Source: Candidatus Zixiibacteriota bacterium
GTDB lineage: Bacteria > Zixibacteria > MSB-5A5 > GN15 > FEB-12
DNA: 9,550 nt
Direction of reading: 5' to 3'
Assembly: GCA_003641345.1 (NCBI GenBank)
Contig: QNAD01000048.1
Span: forward strand, 1-9,550
The position numbers and the translations under genes are program-made. Below are positions 1-5,671 of the stretch, piece by piece. The first letter of the stretch is position 1. Each line of letters begins with the position of its first letter. Under the pieces are notes generated by a model. The model did not search any database. It saw only the letters and a list, made by a program, of their open reading frames with translations, and was not told the origin of the DNA.

Positions 1-143
1 ACTACAAAATTAACGTCACCCAAAGAGCAGGTCTCCAAAAAAAAGAGAGGAATGACAAGACAAAAAGGAATGACAGGAATAAGATTTTATCAACAAGCCC
101 ATACGCAGGAATGACAATGAGCAAGCAAAGCCTGTGTGATTTT

Positions 144-167
144 CAACCCCAAACAAGTTTGAGGTTG
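144..167. repeat. 11-bp inverted repeat (hairpin A)
   Basis: Arms at 144-154 (CAACCCCAAAC) and 157-167 (GTTTGAGGTTG) are separated by only AA. Ten of eleven positions are complementary. The single mismatch is C/A as plus-strand RNA but U/G as minus-strand RNA, so the minus transcript could pair along the whole arm. There is no T-tract on either side, so it is not an obvious terminator. It is the first of three hairpins that together look like one structured non-coding element. Confidence 0.55.
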
Positions 168-211
168 CCACCCTAATAATCGCAAAGATTTTACTCAATC
201 CAGCCCAAGGT

Positions 212-225
212 GTTTGTTGACAAAC
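212..225. repeat. 6-bp inverted repeat (hairpin B)
   Basis: GTTTGT (212-217) and ACAAAC (220-225) are perfectly complementary and separated by TG. G210 and C227 could extend the stem past one mismatch. Alone this is unremarkable in AT-rich DNA. It is listed because it lies between two longer hairpins in the same gene-free stretch. Confidence 0.35.
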
Positions 226-236
226 CCTAATTTTCA

Positions 237-286
237 GTTGTGTTGGGTCCTGATTCACCAGAGGTGGATTGTGACCCGACACTAAC
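237..286 (+). repeat. Long imperfect hairpin (hairpin C), possible dispersed repeat or structured RNA
   Basis: The outer arms are 240-249 (GTGTTGGGTC) and 273-282 (GACCCGACAC). The inner arms are 253-259 (ATTCACC) and 263-269 (GGTGGAT), closing on a 3-nt AGA loop. The bases between them (250-252 and 270-272) allow two more G-U pairs and leave one mismatch. GTT at 237-239 can also pair with AAC at 284-286 if T283 is bulged. As plus-strand RNA this gives a stem of about 22 pairs, with all irregular pairs inside the arms being G-U. No T-tract follows. Transposon end, REP-like element and structured RNA are all possible and I cannot choose between them. Confidence 0.6.
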
Positions 287-357
287 ATCCGTGAAAGTAA
301 AAATCTGGATTCACAGGAATGACAACATTGGCAAATTTTTTAAAATTATATTTAAAA

Positions 358-390
358 AGGGCATGTCTCCAAAAAAGAGAGACATGCCCT
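358..390 (-). terminator. Intrinsic terminator 2 of the prfB-pta-pckA operon
   Basis: A perfect 12-bp stem pairs AGGGCATGTCTC (358-369) with GAGACATGCCCT (379-390) across a 9-nt loop. Read on the minus strand the stem runs directly into TTTTT and an A/T-rich tail (357 downward), the usual form of a Rho-independent terminator. On the plus strand no clean T-run follows at once, and no plus-strand gene lies upstream. It stands about 60 bp beyond the first terminator, as a backup stop after pckA. Confidence 0.85.
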
Positions 391-428
391 ACTGGATGTA
401 TTTTTATTGTCACACAAAAAAAATTAAA

Positions 429-452
429 AAGGGTGAACTTTCATTCACCCTT
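429..452 (-). terminator. Intrinsic terminator 1 downstream of pckA
   Basis: AAGGGTGAA (429-437) pairs with TTCACCCTT (444-452) in a 9-bp stem with a 6-nt loop. On the minus strand the stem is followed by TTTTTAATTTTTTTT, a long broken U-tract. The stem begins about 34 nt after the pckA stop codon, as expected for the primary terminator of the operon. Confidence 0.88.
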
Positions 453-485
453 GTCGAAATGATGTTTAAAATAAATTTGTTTCTT

Positions 486-2147
486 TTAAGATTTGAGAAA
501 TTCCTTTTTAACAGGACCGGCTTTAAGAATCTCATCGGGACAACCTGTTGCAAATTTCTTGAAATTCTCAATAAACAGCGAGGCTAATTGTAGATATTTA
601 TCCTGATAAGCGTACTTATCACCCCAAGTATTAATTGGTTTAAGAACAGATTCAGGGACGCCTTCGCATGATTTCGGAATTTCAAAACCAAAGACAGGGT
701 CTTTCTCAAATTCGACTTCGAGCAGTTTGCCGTCGAGTGCCGCATTCAGAAGAGCACGGGTATGCCTGATACTCATTCGTTTACCGATTCCATACTGTCC
801 GCCTGTCCATCCGGTATTTACTATCCAGCAGTTGGCATTATATTTCTCGATTTTTTTACGCAACATGTCAGCATAGAAATAAGGATGATGAACCATGAAT
901 GGTGCTCCAAAACAAGCAGAGAAAGTAATCTCAGGTTCTTTACCCAAATCAATTTCTGTTCCACTTACTTTGGAAGTATAACCGGATATGAAATGATACA
1001 TTGCCTGTTCGGGAGTAAGTTTGGCAATTGGCGGCATTACTCCGGATGCGTCACAGGTAAGCATCAGAATATTTTTCGGATGACCACTCATTTTATTTGG
1101 TACTGCGTTATCAATATATTCCAATGGATAAGCGGCACGTGTGTTTTCTGTAAGTGTTTCATCGTCAAGATCAAGTTGTCTTGTAACCGGATCATATATT
1201 ACATTTTCGAGAACAGTTCCGAATTTTTGAGTGCATGCATAAATTTGCGGTTCAGCGGAAGGGGACAAAGCAATAACTTTAGCATAACAACCGCCTTCGA
1301 TATTAAATATCCCTTCGTCTGACCAGCCATGTTCATCATCACCAACTAAGTTACGTTTTGGATCTGCAGATAAAGTGGTTTTACCAGTTCCGGAAAGACC
1401 AAAAAATAAAGCGGCATCACCCTCTTTGCCAACATTAGCTGAGCAATGCATAGACATAACTCCTTTAAGAGGCAGGAGATAATTAAGAACTGTGAAAAAT
1501 GCTTTTTTAATTTCTCCTCCATAACCGCTACCACCGATTATACAAAGTTTTTGTGCTAAATTGAGAAGAATAAAAGTAGGCGAGAGGGTACCGTCAATTT
1601 CCGGGAGACCCTGAAATGACGGAATAGATATTACCGTAAATCCTGGTACAAATTTTCTGAGTTCATCATGAGTTTTTGCTTGAATTAACATATTGCGGGC
1701 GAAAATTGAATGCCAGGCATATTCACTAATCAACCGTACGGGGAGGCGGTAATTTGGGTCGGCGCCGGCATAACAATCTTGAACGAATAAATCACGTCCT
1801 TGCAGGAAACCCTGCATTCTTTGAAATACAAGATTGAACTTTTCCTGATTGAACGGTCGATTATATTCACCCCACCAGACATGTTTGTCACTATCAGGTT
1901 CTTGTACGATAAATTTATCATTAGCCGCTCTTGCAGTATGTTTGCCGGTATCGACTACACATGGTCCCTGATGAGAAATGCGACCTTCACGGCGGAAAAT
2001 GACTTCCTCATATAATGCTTCGGTTGGTAAATTCCAATAAACATTATTAAGATTTCTCAGTCCAAGATTTTTTAATCCAAATTCTGACTTTACAGCTTCA
2101 GCTTGATCCTGAGCAGGAGTTTTAATGTCTAAGATATATTGACTCAT
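486..2147 (-). CDS. pckA: Phosphoenolpyruvate carboxykinase (ATP)
   Basis: This enzyme interconverts oxaloacetate + ATP and PEP + ADP + CO2 in the cytoplasm. It runs toward PEP in gluconeogenesis or toward oxaloacetate in some fermenters. The 553-residue protein is close to the usual length of about 540. The P-loop (kinase-1) GLSGTGKTTLS lies at about residues 250-260 and the metal/kinase-2 motif GDDEHGWSD at about 269-277, followed by the family's EGGCYAK. YGGEIKKAFF at about 209-218 is the conserved substrate/metal-binding segment. The start is the ATG at 2147, because GGAGGG (2155-2160) sits 7 nt upstream; a TTG two codons earlier at 2153 would lie too close to that SD. The ATG overlaps the TGA of the upstream aminotransferase gene (ATGA), implying translational coupling. 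It is the last gene of the operon, with two terminators downstream. I see no missing key residue. Confidence 0.97.
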   Translation of the reverse strand: MSQYILDIKTPAQDQAEAVKSEFGLKNLGLRNLNNVYWNLPTEALYEEVIFRREGRISHQGPCVVDTGKHTARAANDKFIVQEPDSDKHVWWGEYNRPFNQEKFNLVFQRMQGFLQGRDLFVQDCYAGADPNYRLPVRLISEYAWHSIFARNMLIQAKTHDELRKFVPGFTVISIPSFQGLPEIDGTLSPTFILLNLAQKLCIIGGSGYGGEIKKAFFTVLNYLLPLKGVMSMHCSANVGKEGDAALFFGLSGTGKTTLSADPKRNLVGDDEHGWSDEGIFNIEGGCYAKVIALSPSAEPQIYACTQKFGTVLENVIYDPVTRQLDLDDETLTENTRAAYPLEYIDNAVPNKMSGHPKNILMLTCDASGVMPPIAKLTPEQAMYHFISGYTSKVSGTEIDLGKEPEITFSACFGAPFMVHHPYFYADMLRKKIEKYNANCWIVNTGWTGGQYGIGKRMSIRHTRALLNAALDGKLLEVEFEKDPVFGFEIPKSCEGVPESVLKPINTWGDKYAYQDKYLQLASLFIENFKKFATGCPDEILKAGPVKKEFLKS

Positions 2148-2160
2148 TTCCAATCCCTCC
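2144..2160 (-). promoter_or_regulatory. SD and 4-nt ATGA overlap coupling aminotransferase to pckA
   Basis: On the minus strand GGAGGG is followed by 7 nt and then ATGA, where ATG starts pckA and TGA ends the aminotransferase gene. The SD lies inside the last codons of the upstream gene. This decides the pckA start at 2147 over the TTG at 2153 and suggests that ribosomes ending on one gene restart on the next. Confidence 0.85.
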
Positions 2161-3361
2161 TGAGTTTACGGTCACCGATATATATTTCATTGGGTGAGTC
2201 TGGATCTAACGCCCACTTTATACGGGCAATACCTTCGGTGATTTCTTTTATGGTTCCACAGTAACTAAGTCGTAAGTGTCCATCAATGCCAAACTCTTTG
2301 CCGGGGACTGTCACAACCATTGCTTTTTCCAATAAGAAATTGGCAAGTTTGACAGAATCTTTTTCGTATGCACTGAAATCAGGGAGGCAGTAAAAAGTTC
2401 CATTAGGTTTTTCTAAGTGGATTCCGTTAAAAGCATTTAATTCATTGACCATTACGTTACGATTATTCTGAAGAGTTATTCTTAAGTTTTCCACAGAATT
2501 CTGAACGCCGGTTAATGCTCCTACAGCGGCTTCCTGAAGAACCACCGATGGGCAAGATGTATTTTGAGCTTGAACATTTACCATCGCTGCTGTCAGTTTT
2601 TTATTAGCAACTGTCCAGCCAATACGGAAACCGGTCATCGCATACATTTTGGAAACACCATTGACAAGAATAATTTTTGATGAGTCTGAATTGTCTTTTG
2701 TAAAATTGAAAACCGATGGGGCAACTTTGCCATCAAAAACTAACTTATGATAGATATCATCCATAATAAGATAAATATCTTTCTTTTCGCAAAATTCAAC
2801 TATCTCACCAATGAAATCTTCCGAGTAAACTGCACCGGAAGGATTATTGGGGCTATTGATAATAATTGCCTTGGTGTAAGAGCTGGTTGCTTCTTTTATG
2901 TCCTGTATCCTTGGTTGAAATCGTCCGTCTTCAGAACGAACAGCAACCGGAATACCATACAACATTTTTACAATTTCCGGATAGCTTACCCAATAAGGGG
3001 CGGGAAAGATTACTTCGTCTTGAGGATTAATAATTGACATAAGAACATTATACAGGGCACTTTTAGCACCAGTAGTAACTATAACATTCTCCGGTCCGAC
3101 AATTTTATCATAAGCATCTTCTGTGTATCGAATAATAGCTTTTAAAAGACTTGGAATCCCTTCTGTGGGAGTATATCTGATGTCAGCTGTTTGTAATTTG
3201 TTCGCACAATTTAAGATAGCATCAATCGGCACTTTGCTTTTAGGTTCTCCAGCTCCAAGATGAATAACTGGTTCTCCTTTTTCACGAAGGAGACGTGCTT
3301 TTTCATTCATTTTAAGAGTCGGAGATTCTTTTATCTCTCGAGCGAGTTGACTAATACTCAT
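2144..3361 (-). CDS. PLP-dependent class I aminotransferase, aspartate aminotransferase-like
   Basis: A 405-residue fold-type I aminotransferase of the AspC/AspB (I-gamma) kind, probably moving an amino group between aspartate and 2-oxoglutarate to give oxaloacetate and glutamate. Visible landmarks are NSPNNPSG at about 169-176 (PLP-contacting Asn173), D201 and Y204 in MDDIYHK, the Schiff-base lysine K238 in GVSKMYAMTGFRIGW, R246, and R364 in HLRLSYCG, which normally binds the substrate alpha-carboxylate. The N-terminal LGAGEP motif is followed by KSKVP where most homologues have DFDTP-like residues, so exact substrate preference is uncertain. The ATG at 3361 has a weak SD (GAAGGG, 7 nt away) and begins 3 nt after pta ends. 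Sitting next to pckA, the likely oxaloacetate product could feed directly into PEP formation. The family is certain; the aspartate specificity is inference. Confidence 0.88.
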   Translation of the reverse strand: MSISQLAREIKESPTLKMNEKARLLREKGEPVIHLGAGEPKSKVPIDAILNCANKLQTADIRYTPTEGIPSLLKAIIRYTEDAYDKIVGPENVIVTTGAKSALYNVLMSIINPQDEVIFPAPYWVSYPEIVKMLYGIPVAVRSEDGRFQPRIQDIKEATSSYTKAIIINSPNNPSGAVYSEDFIGEIVEFCEKKDIYLIMDDIYHKLVFDGKVAPSVFNFTKDNSDSSKIILVNGVSKMYAMTGFRIGWTVANKKLTAAMVNVQAQNTSCPSVVLQEAAVGALTGVQNSVENLRITLQNNRNVMVNELNAFNGIHLEKPNGTFYCLPDFSAYEKDSVKLANFLLEKAMVVTVPGKEFGIDGHLRLSYCGTIKEITEGIARIKWALDPDSPNEIYIGDRKLRRDWK

Positions 3362-3364
3362 TTT

Positions 3365-4357
3365 TTAACCCTTCATTAACATGGCTATTGCGGTGACATC
3401 AACAATATCATCATCGCTGCATCCCCTGGACAAATCATTTGCCGGCATAGCCAGTCCCTGAATTATCGGTCCAGTGGCGGTAGCATTTGCCAACCGTTGT
3501 GTTAATTTATATGCGATATTTCCAGCATCAAGGTCTGGAAATATTAAAATATTTGCTTCACCATTTACAATCGACCCGGGAGCTTTGCTTTTGGCAATTT
3601 CTGGAACGATAGCGGCATCAACCTGAAGTTCACCATCGACTTTAAGGTCAGGATGATTCTTTTTTAGAATTTCAAACGCTTCAATTACTTTGTCAACATC
3701 ACTGTGTTTAGCGGAACCTTTTGTAGAAAAAGAGAGCATAGCAATTTTCGGTTCCATGCCCAACAAGTTTTCCATTGTCTGGGCAGTTGCCGCCGCTATA
3801 GATGCCAATTGGATTGCATTCGGGTTGGGAACAACAGCACCATCGGCATATAAGAAAACTTTGTTCGACTCATCTCTATATTTGGGGACAGTCATCATAA
3901 AACAACTTGAGACAACTTCGATACCTTTTTTTAGTCCTAATACATGAATAGCCGCTCGCATAACATCACCGGTAGTGTTAACAGAACCGGCAACAGAGCC
4001 GTCGGCTTTGTCATGTCTGACAAGCATTGCTCCAAAGTATAGAGGGTTTTTGATTGCTTTTTCAGCTTGTTCTTTGCTGATTTTTTTTGCTTTGCGAAGT
4101 TCCACAAAATCTGCAACAAAATCATCAAGTAAATCTGATTGCTCAGGGTCAATAACTGTAACTTGAGATAAATCTAAATCATTCTCATTCGCCAGCGATT
4201 CAATTGTTTTATTGTTGCCAAGCAATGTAACTCGGGCAATTTTTTGTTCAGTGATTTTCTTTGCCGCTTTTATCATGCGGGGTTCTATCCCTTCAGGAAG
4301 AACAACATGCCGATATTTTTCTTTAGCACGTTCTTTAATTTTATCCAAAGGATTCAT
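3365..4357 (-). CDS. pta: Phosphate acetyltransferase (phosphotransacetylase)
   Basis: This enzyme catalyses acetyl-CoA + phosphate to acetyl-phosphate + CoA, the first step from acetyl-CoA to acetate and ATP, or the reverse in acetate assimilation. At 330 residues it is the short single-domain form, without the N-terminal regulatory domain of the E. coli enzyme. The family segment at about 170-216 is clear, with YADGAVVPNPNA and AMLSFSTKGSAKHSDVDKV. NDLSRGCS near the C-terminus carries the Ser-Arg pair (S310, R311) expected at the active site. Phosphate butyryltransferase is a related alternative but the SFSTKGSA motif favours Pta. The start is the ATG at 4357, with AAAGGTGG about 9 nt upstream. 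It begins 20 nt after the prfB stop and ends 3 nt before the aminotransferase start. No acetate kinase gene is visible in the window. Confidence 0.94.
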   Translation of the reverse strand: MNPLDKIKERAKEKYRHVVLPEGIEPRMIKAAKKITEQKIARVTLLGNNKTIESLANENDLDLSQVTVIDPEQSDLLDDFVADFVELRKAKKISKEQAEKAIKNPLYFGAMLVRHDKADGSVAGSVNTTGDVMRAAIHVLGLKKGIEVVSSCFMMTVPKYRDESNKVFLYADGAVVPNPNAIQLASIAAATAQTMENLLGMEPKIAMLSFSTKGSAKHSDVDKVIEAFEILKKNHPDLKVDGELQVDAAIVPEIAKSKAPGSIVNGEANILIFPDLDAGNIAYKLTQRLANATATGPIIQGLAMPANDLSRGCSDDDIVDVTAIAMLMKG

Positions 4358-4377
4358 TGTTTAATACCACCTTTACT

Positions 4378-5485
4378 TTAATTATAATTTAATTCAGGGT
4401 TTGCCAAAAACGCTTCAATAAACAAGTCAATATCACCATCCATAACAGTCTGGGTATTGCTGGTTTCAACAGATGTTCGATGGTCTTTCACCATGTTATA
4501 GGGATGAAAAACATACGAGCGAATCTGAGAGCCCCATTCTATTTTCATTTTAGATTTTTCAAATTTTTCCATTTTCTTTGCTTCTTCCTCTTTATGTTTT
4601 TGATAGAGGCGAGCCTTCAAAACCGTAAAAGCAGCGTCTTTGTTTTTGTGCTGGCTGCGTTCCGATTGACAGGTTACTACAATACCGGATGGAATATGAG
4701 TCAATCTTATAGCTGATGAAGTTTTATTGACATGTTGTCCTCCGGCACCAGAGGCACGGTAAGTATCAACTCTAACTTCTTCATCTTTTATGTCAATTTC
4801 AACATTATCTTCGACCACAGGAAAAATGTGAATTGATGCAAATGATGTATGGCGACGGTTGTTGGCATCAAAAGGGGATATTCGAACCAAACGGTGAACC
4901 CCCGATTCTGCTTTTAAAAAACCATAAGCAAATTCACCTTTGATACCGAAAGTTGCAGATTTCAAACCGGCTTCATCACCAGGTTGATAATCCATCAATT
5001 CAATCTTAAACTCTTTTCGTTCCGCCCAACGGTTATACATCCTGAAAAGCATTTGAGCCCAATCCTGAGATTCGGTGCCACCCGCTCCAGGGTGAATAGT
5101 AATAATCGCATCTCGGAAATCATCGGTTCCGGAAAGAAGACTGGAGAACTCAAATTGTTCAATTTCGGATGTTAATTTTTTATAAGTATTATTTAGTTCG
5201 GTTATTTCATCTAACTGCTCATCGCTATCAGTCATTTCGATGAATTCTTCAAGATATTGTAATTCTGAGAGTAGTTTTTGGTGTGTTTCGACCCATTTCT
5301 TTTGAGTAGAAATTTCTTTTAAAATGTTTTGCGCCACTATGTTATCATTCCAAAAATCAGGCTTAGTTGTTACCTTCTCAAGCTCTACTATTTTTTTAGC
5401 ACGAGTTTCTAAGTCAAAGATACCTCGCGAGTTTATCGAGTTTTTCTTTTAGCTCTGGCAGTGCATTTTTCAATTCAAACAACAT
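4378..5485 (-). CDS. prfB: Peptide chain release factor 2, with programmed +1 frameshift
   Basis: RF2 recognises UGA and UAA stop codons in the ribosomal A site and triggers peptide release. A 23-codon leader frame starts at ATG 5485 (MLFELKNALPEL...) and ends at an in-frame UGA (5414-5416). A +1 shift at CTT TGA C joins it to the long frame beginning DLETRAKKIVEL at 5415. The product is 368 residues, against 365 in E. coli. The codon-recognition tripeptide SPF is at about 203-205 and the catalytic GGQ at about 248-250, both within two residues of their E. coli positions. An HPGAGGTESQDWAQML segment lies at about 131-146. AAGGAG sits 7 nt upstream of the start. Calling only the long frame from the GTG at 5337 would lose 49 residues and the N-terminal helices. 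It is the first gene of the operon, so RF2 level feeds back on its own synthesis through the shift site. Confidence 0.96.
5413..5426 (-). promoter_or_regulatory. RF2 programmed +1 frameshift site
   Basis: Read on the minus strand this is GAGG TAT CTT TGA C, inside CGCGAGGTATCTTTGACTTAG. It has the three parts known from the RF2 recoding site: an SD-like GAGG just upstream, the slippery CTT codon, and UGA followed by C, a weak termination context. When RF2 is scarce the ribosome pauses at UGA and slips forward one base, so full-length RF2 is made. The frames on both sides code for RF2 sequence, which confirms the junction. Confidence 0.95.
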
Positions 5486-5490
5486 TAACT

Positions 5491-5497
5491 AACTCCT
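5491..5497 (-). promoter_or_regulatory. Ribosome binding site of prfB
   Basis: AAGGAGTTAGTTA precedes the ATG at 5485 on the minus strand. The GGAG core is 7 nt from the start codon, an optimal spacing. This fixes the start of the short leader frame and supports translation of the two-part gene from 5485. Confidence 0.85.
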
Positions 5498-5511
5498 TAA
5501 AAAAGAGCTTG

Positions 5512-5540
5512 AATATATGATTTTAATATAGTTCGGTCAA
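5512..5540 (-). promoter_or_regulatory. Sigma70-type promoter of the prfB-pta-aminotransferase-pckA operon
   Basis: On the minus strand TTGACC (5535-5540) and TATATT (5512-5517) each match 5 of 6 consensus bases and are separated by exactly 17 nt. The predicted transcript start is near 5505, giving a leader of about 20 nt that includes the prfB SD. It is the only strong candidate upstream of prfB. No internal promoter is evident in the tight junctions downstream. Confidence 0.72.
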
Positions 5541-5558
5541 CAGAAAAAGGCAAGTGAA

Positions 5559-5574
5559 AGTGATTTTTTTCACA
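5559..5574. promoter_or_regulatory. Possible CRP/FNR-like operator
   Basis: AGTGA (5559-5563), six bases, TCACA (5570-5574) matches the CRP consensus TGTGA-N6-TCACA at nine of ten positions. The centre is about 61-62 nt upstream of the predicted prfB start, the usual class I activator distance. The centre is T-rich, so chance is a real alternative, and no CRP/FNR gene is in view. The regulator identity is inference. Confidence 0.35.
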
Positions 5575-5632
5575 AACCGAAAAAGCTATTTAATTTATGG
5601 CTTTGAGGTTAAATTTGATTTTTAATTTAGAG

Positions 5633-5662
5633 TTGACATAAAATGTCCCTGTTATATCTTTG
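5633..5662 (+). promoter_or_regulatory. Candidate promoter of the MBL-fold hydrolase gene
   Basis: A perfect TTGACA (5633-5638) is followed after 16 nt by TATCTT (5655-5660), a moderate -10. The same bases read as TAnnTTTG (5655-5662) with TTG 19 nt upstream, close to the promoter form known in Bacteroidota. Either reading puts the transcript start only a few bases before the ATG at 5672, so the mRNA would be almost leaderless. This agrees with the lack of an SD before that gene. Confidence 0.5.
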
Positions 5663-5671
5663 CTCTCAATT

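Larger units (their letters stand above)
49..324 (+). repeat. Four dispersed copies of the 9-mer GGAATGACA
   Basis: Exact copies start at 49, 67, 108 and 316. The last sits in TGGATTCACAGGAATGACA, where GGATTC and GGAAT are partly complementary. This resembles the intergenic palindromes of many bacterial genomes in which GGATTCC and GGAATGAC flank a short stem. The copy at 108 is preceded by CGCA, as in the typical form of such elements. What is visible is a set of decayed half-sites rather than intact palindromes, so assignment to a known family is inference. Confidence 0.5.
1..357. other. Gene-free intergenic region with short repeats and hairpins
   Basis: I see no convincing gene here. 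The open frames across it (a 90-codon one on the minus strand over 16-288 and a 115-codon one on the plus strand from 240) have no SD and no recognisable domain. They also run through repeats and, for the plus one, through terminator hairpins. The region holds four copies of GGAATGACA (49, 67, 108, 316), three hairpins between 144 and 286, and a short motif at 31-50 that resembles the terminator loop at 365-383. It looks like the accumulated remains of dispersed non-coding repeats downstream of the pckA operon. Confidence 0.6.

Noticed and set aside
237..286. Integron attC site
   Set aside because: The long imperfect hairpin suggested it, but the outer ends do not give the RYYYAAC/GTTRRRY core sites and no integrase or cassette array is present.
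16..288. 90-codon minus-strand open frame in the spacer
   Set aside because: No SD, no recognisable domain, and it runs through the GGAATGACA repeats and the hairpins. Its repeated Cys-His-Ser residues come from the repeat itself.
1..485. CRISPR array or insertion sequence
   Set aside because: The repeats are short, irregularly spaced (18, 41 and 208 bp) and lack uniform spacers. There is no transposase gene or pair of terminal repeats with a target duplication.
240..587. 115-codon plus-strand open frame
   Set aside because: It starts on a TTG-type codon inside a hairpin, passes through two terminators and ends inside pckA on the opposite strand. It is low-complexity and Lys/Phe-rich.
762..1322. 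186-codon plus-strand frame inside pckA
   Set aside because: It is antisense to a well-conserved gene, has no family resemblance and no SD, and is a shadow of the pckA coding pattern.
2148..2153. TTG start two codons upstream for pckA
   Set aside because: GGAGGG would be only 1 nt away from this TTG, whereas ATG 2147 has a 7-nt spacing and the ATGA overlap.
5335..5337. GTG 5337 as the prfB start
   Set aside because: Conserved RF2 sequence continues upstream in the same frame to the frameshift site, and the leader frame with an SD and promoter lies in front of it.
5554..5573. Plus-strand terminator GTGAAA...TTTCAC between prfB and the hydrolase
   Set aside because: The stem is only 6 bp with an 8-nt loop and no T-tract follows. 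There is also no plus-strand gene upstream that would need it.
5660..5671. TTG 5660 as the start of the MBL hydrolase
   Set aside because: It lies within the likely -10 region, has no SD, and adds four residues not typical of the family. ATG 5672 gives the usual N-terminus.
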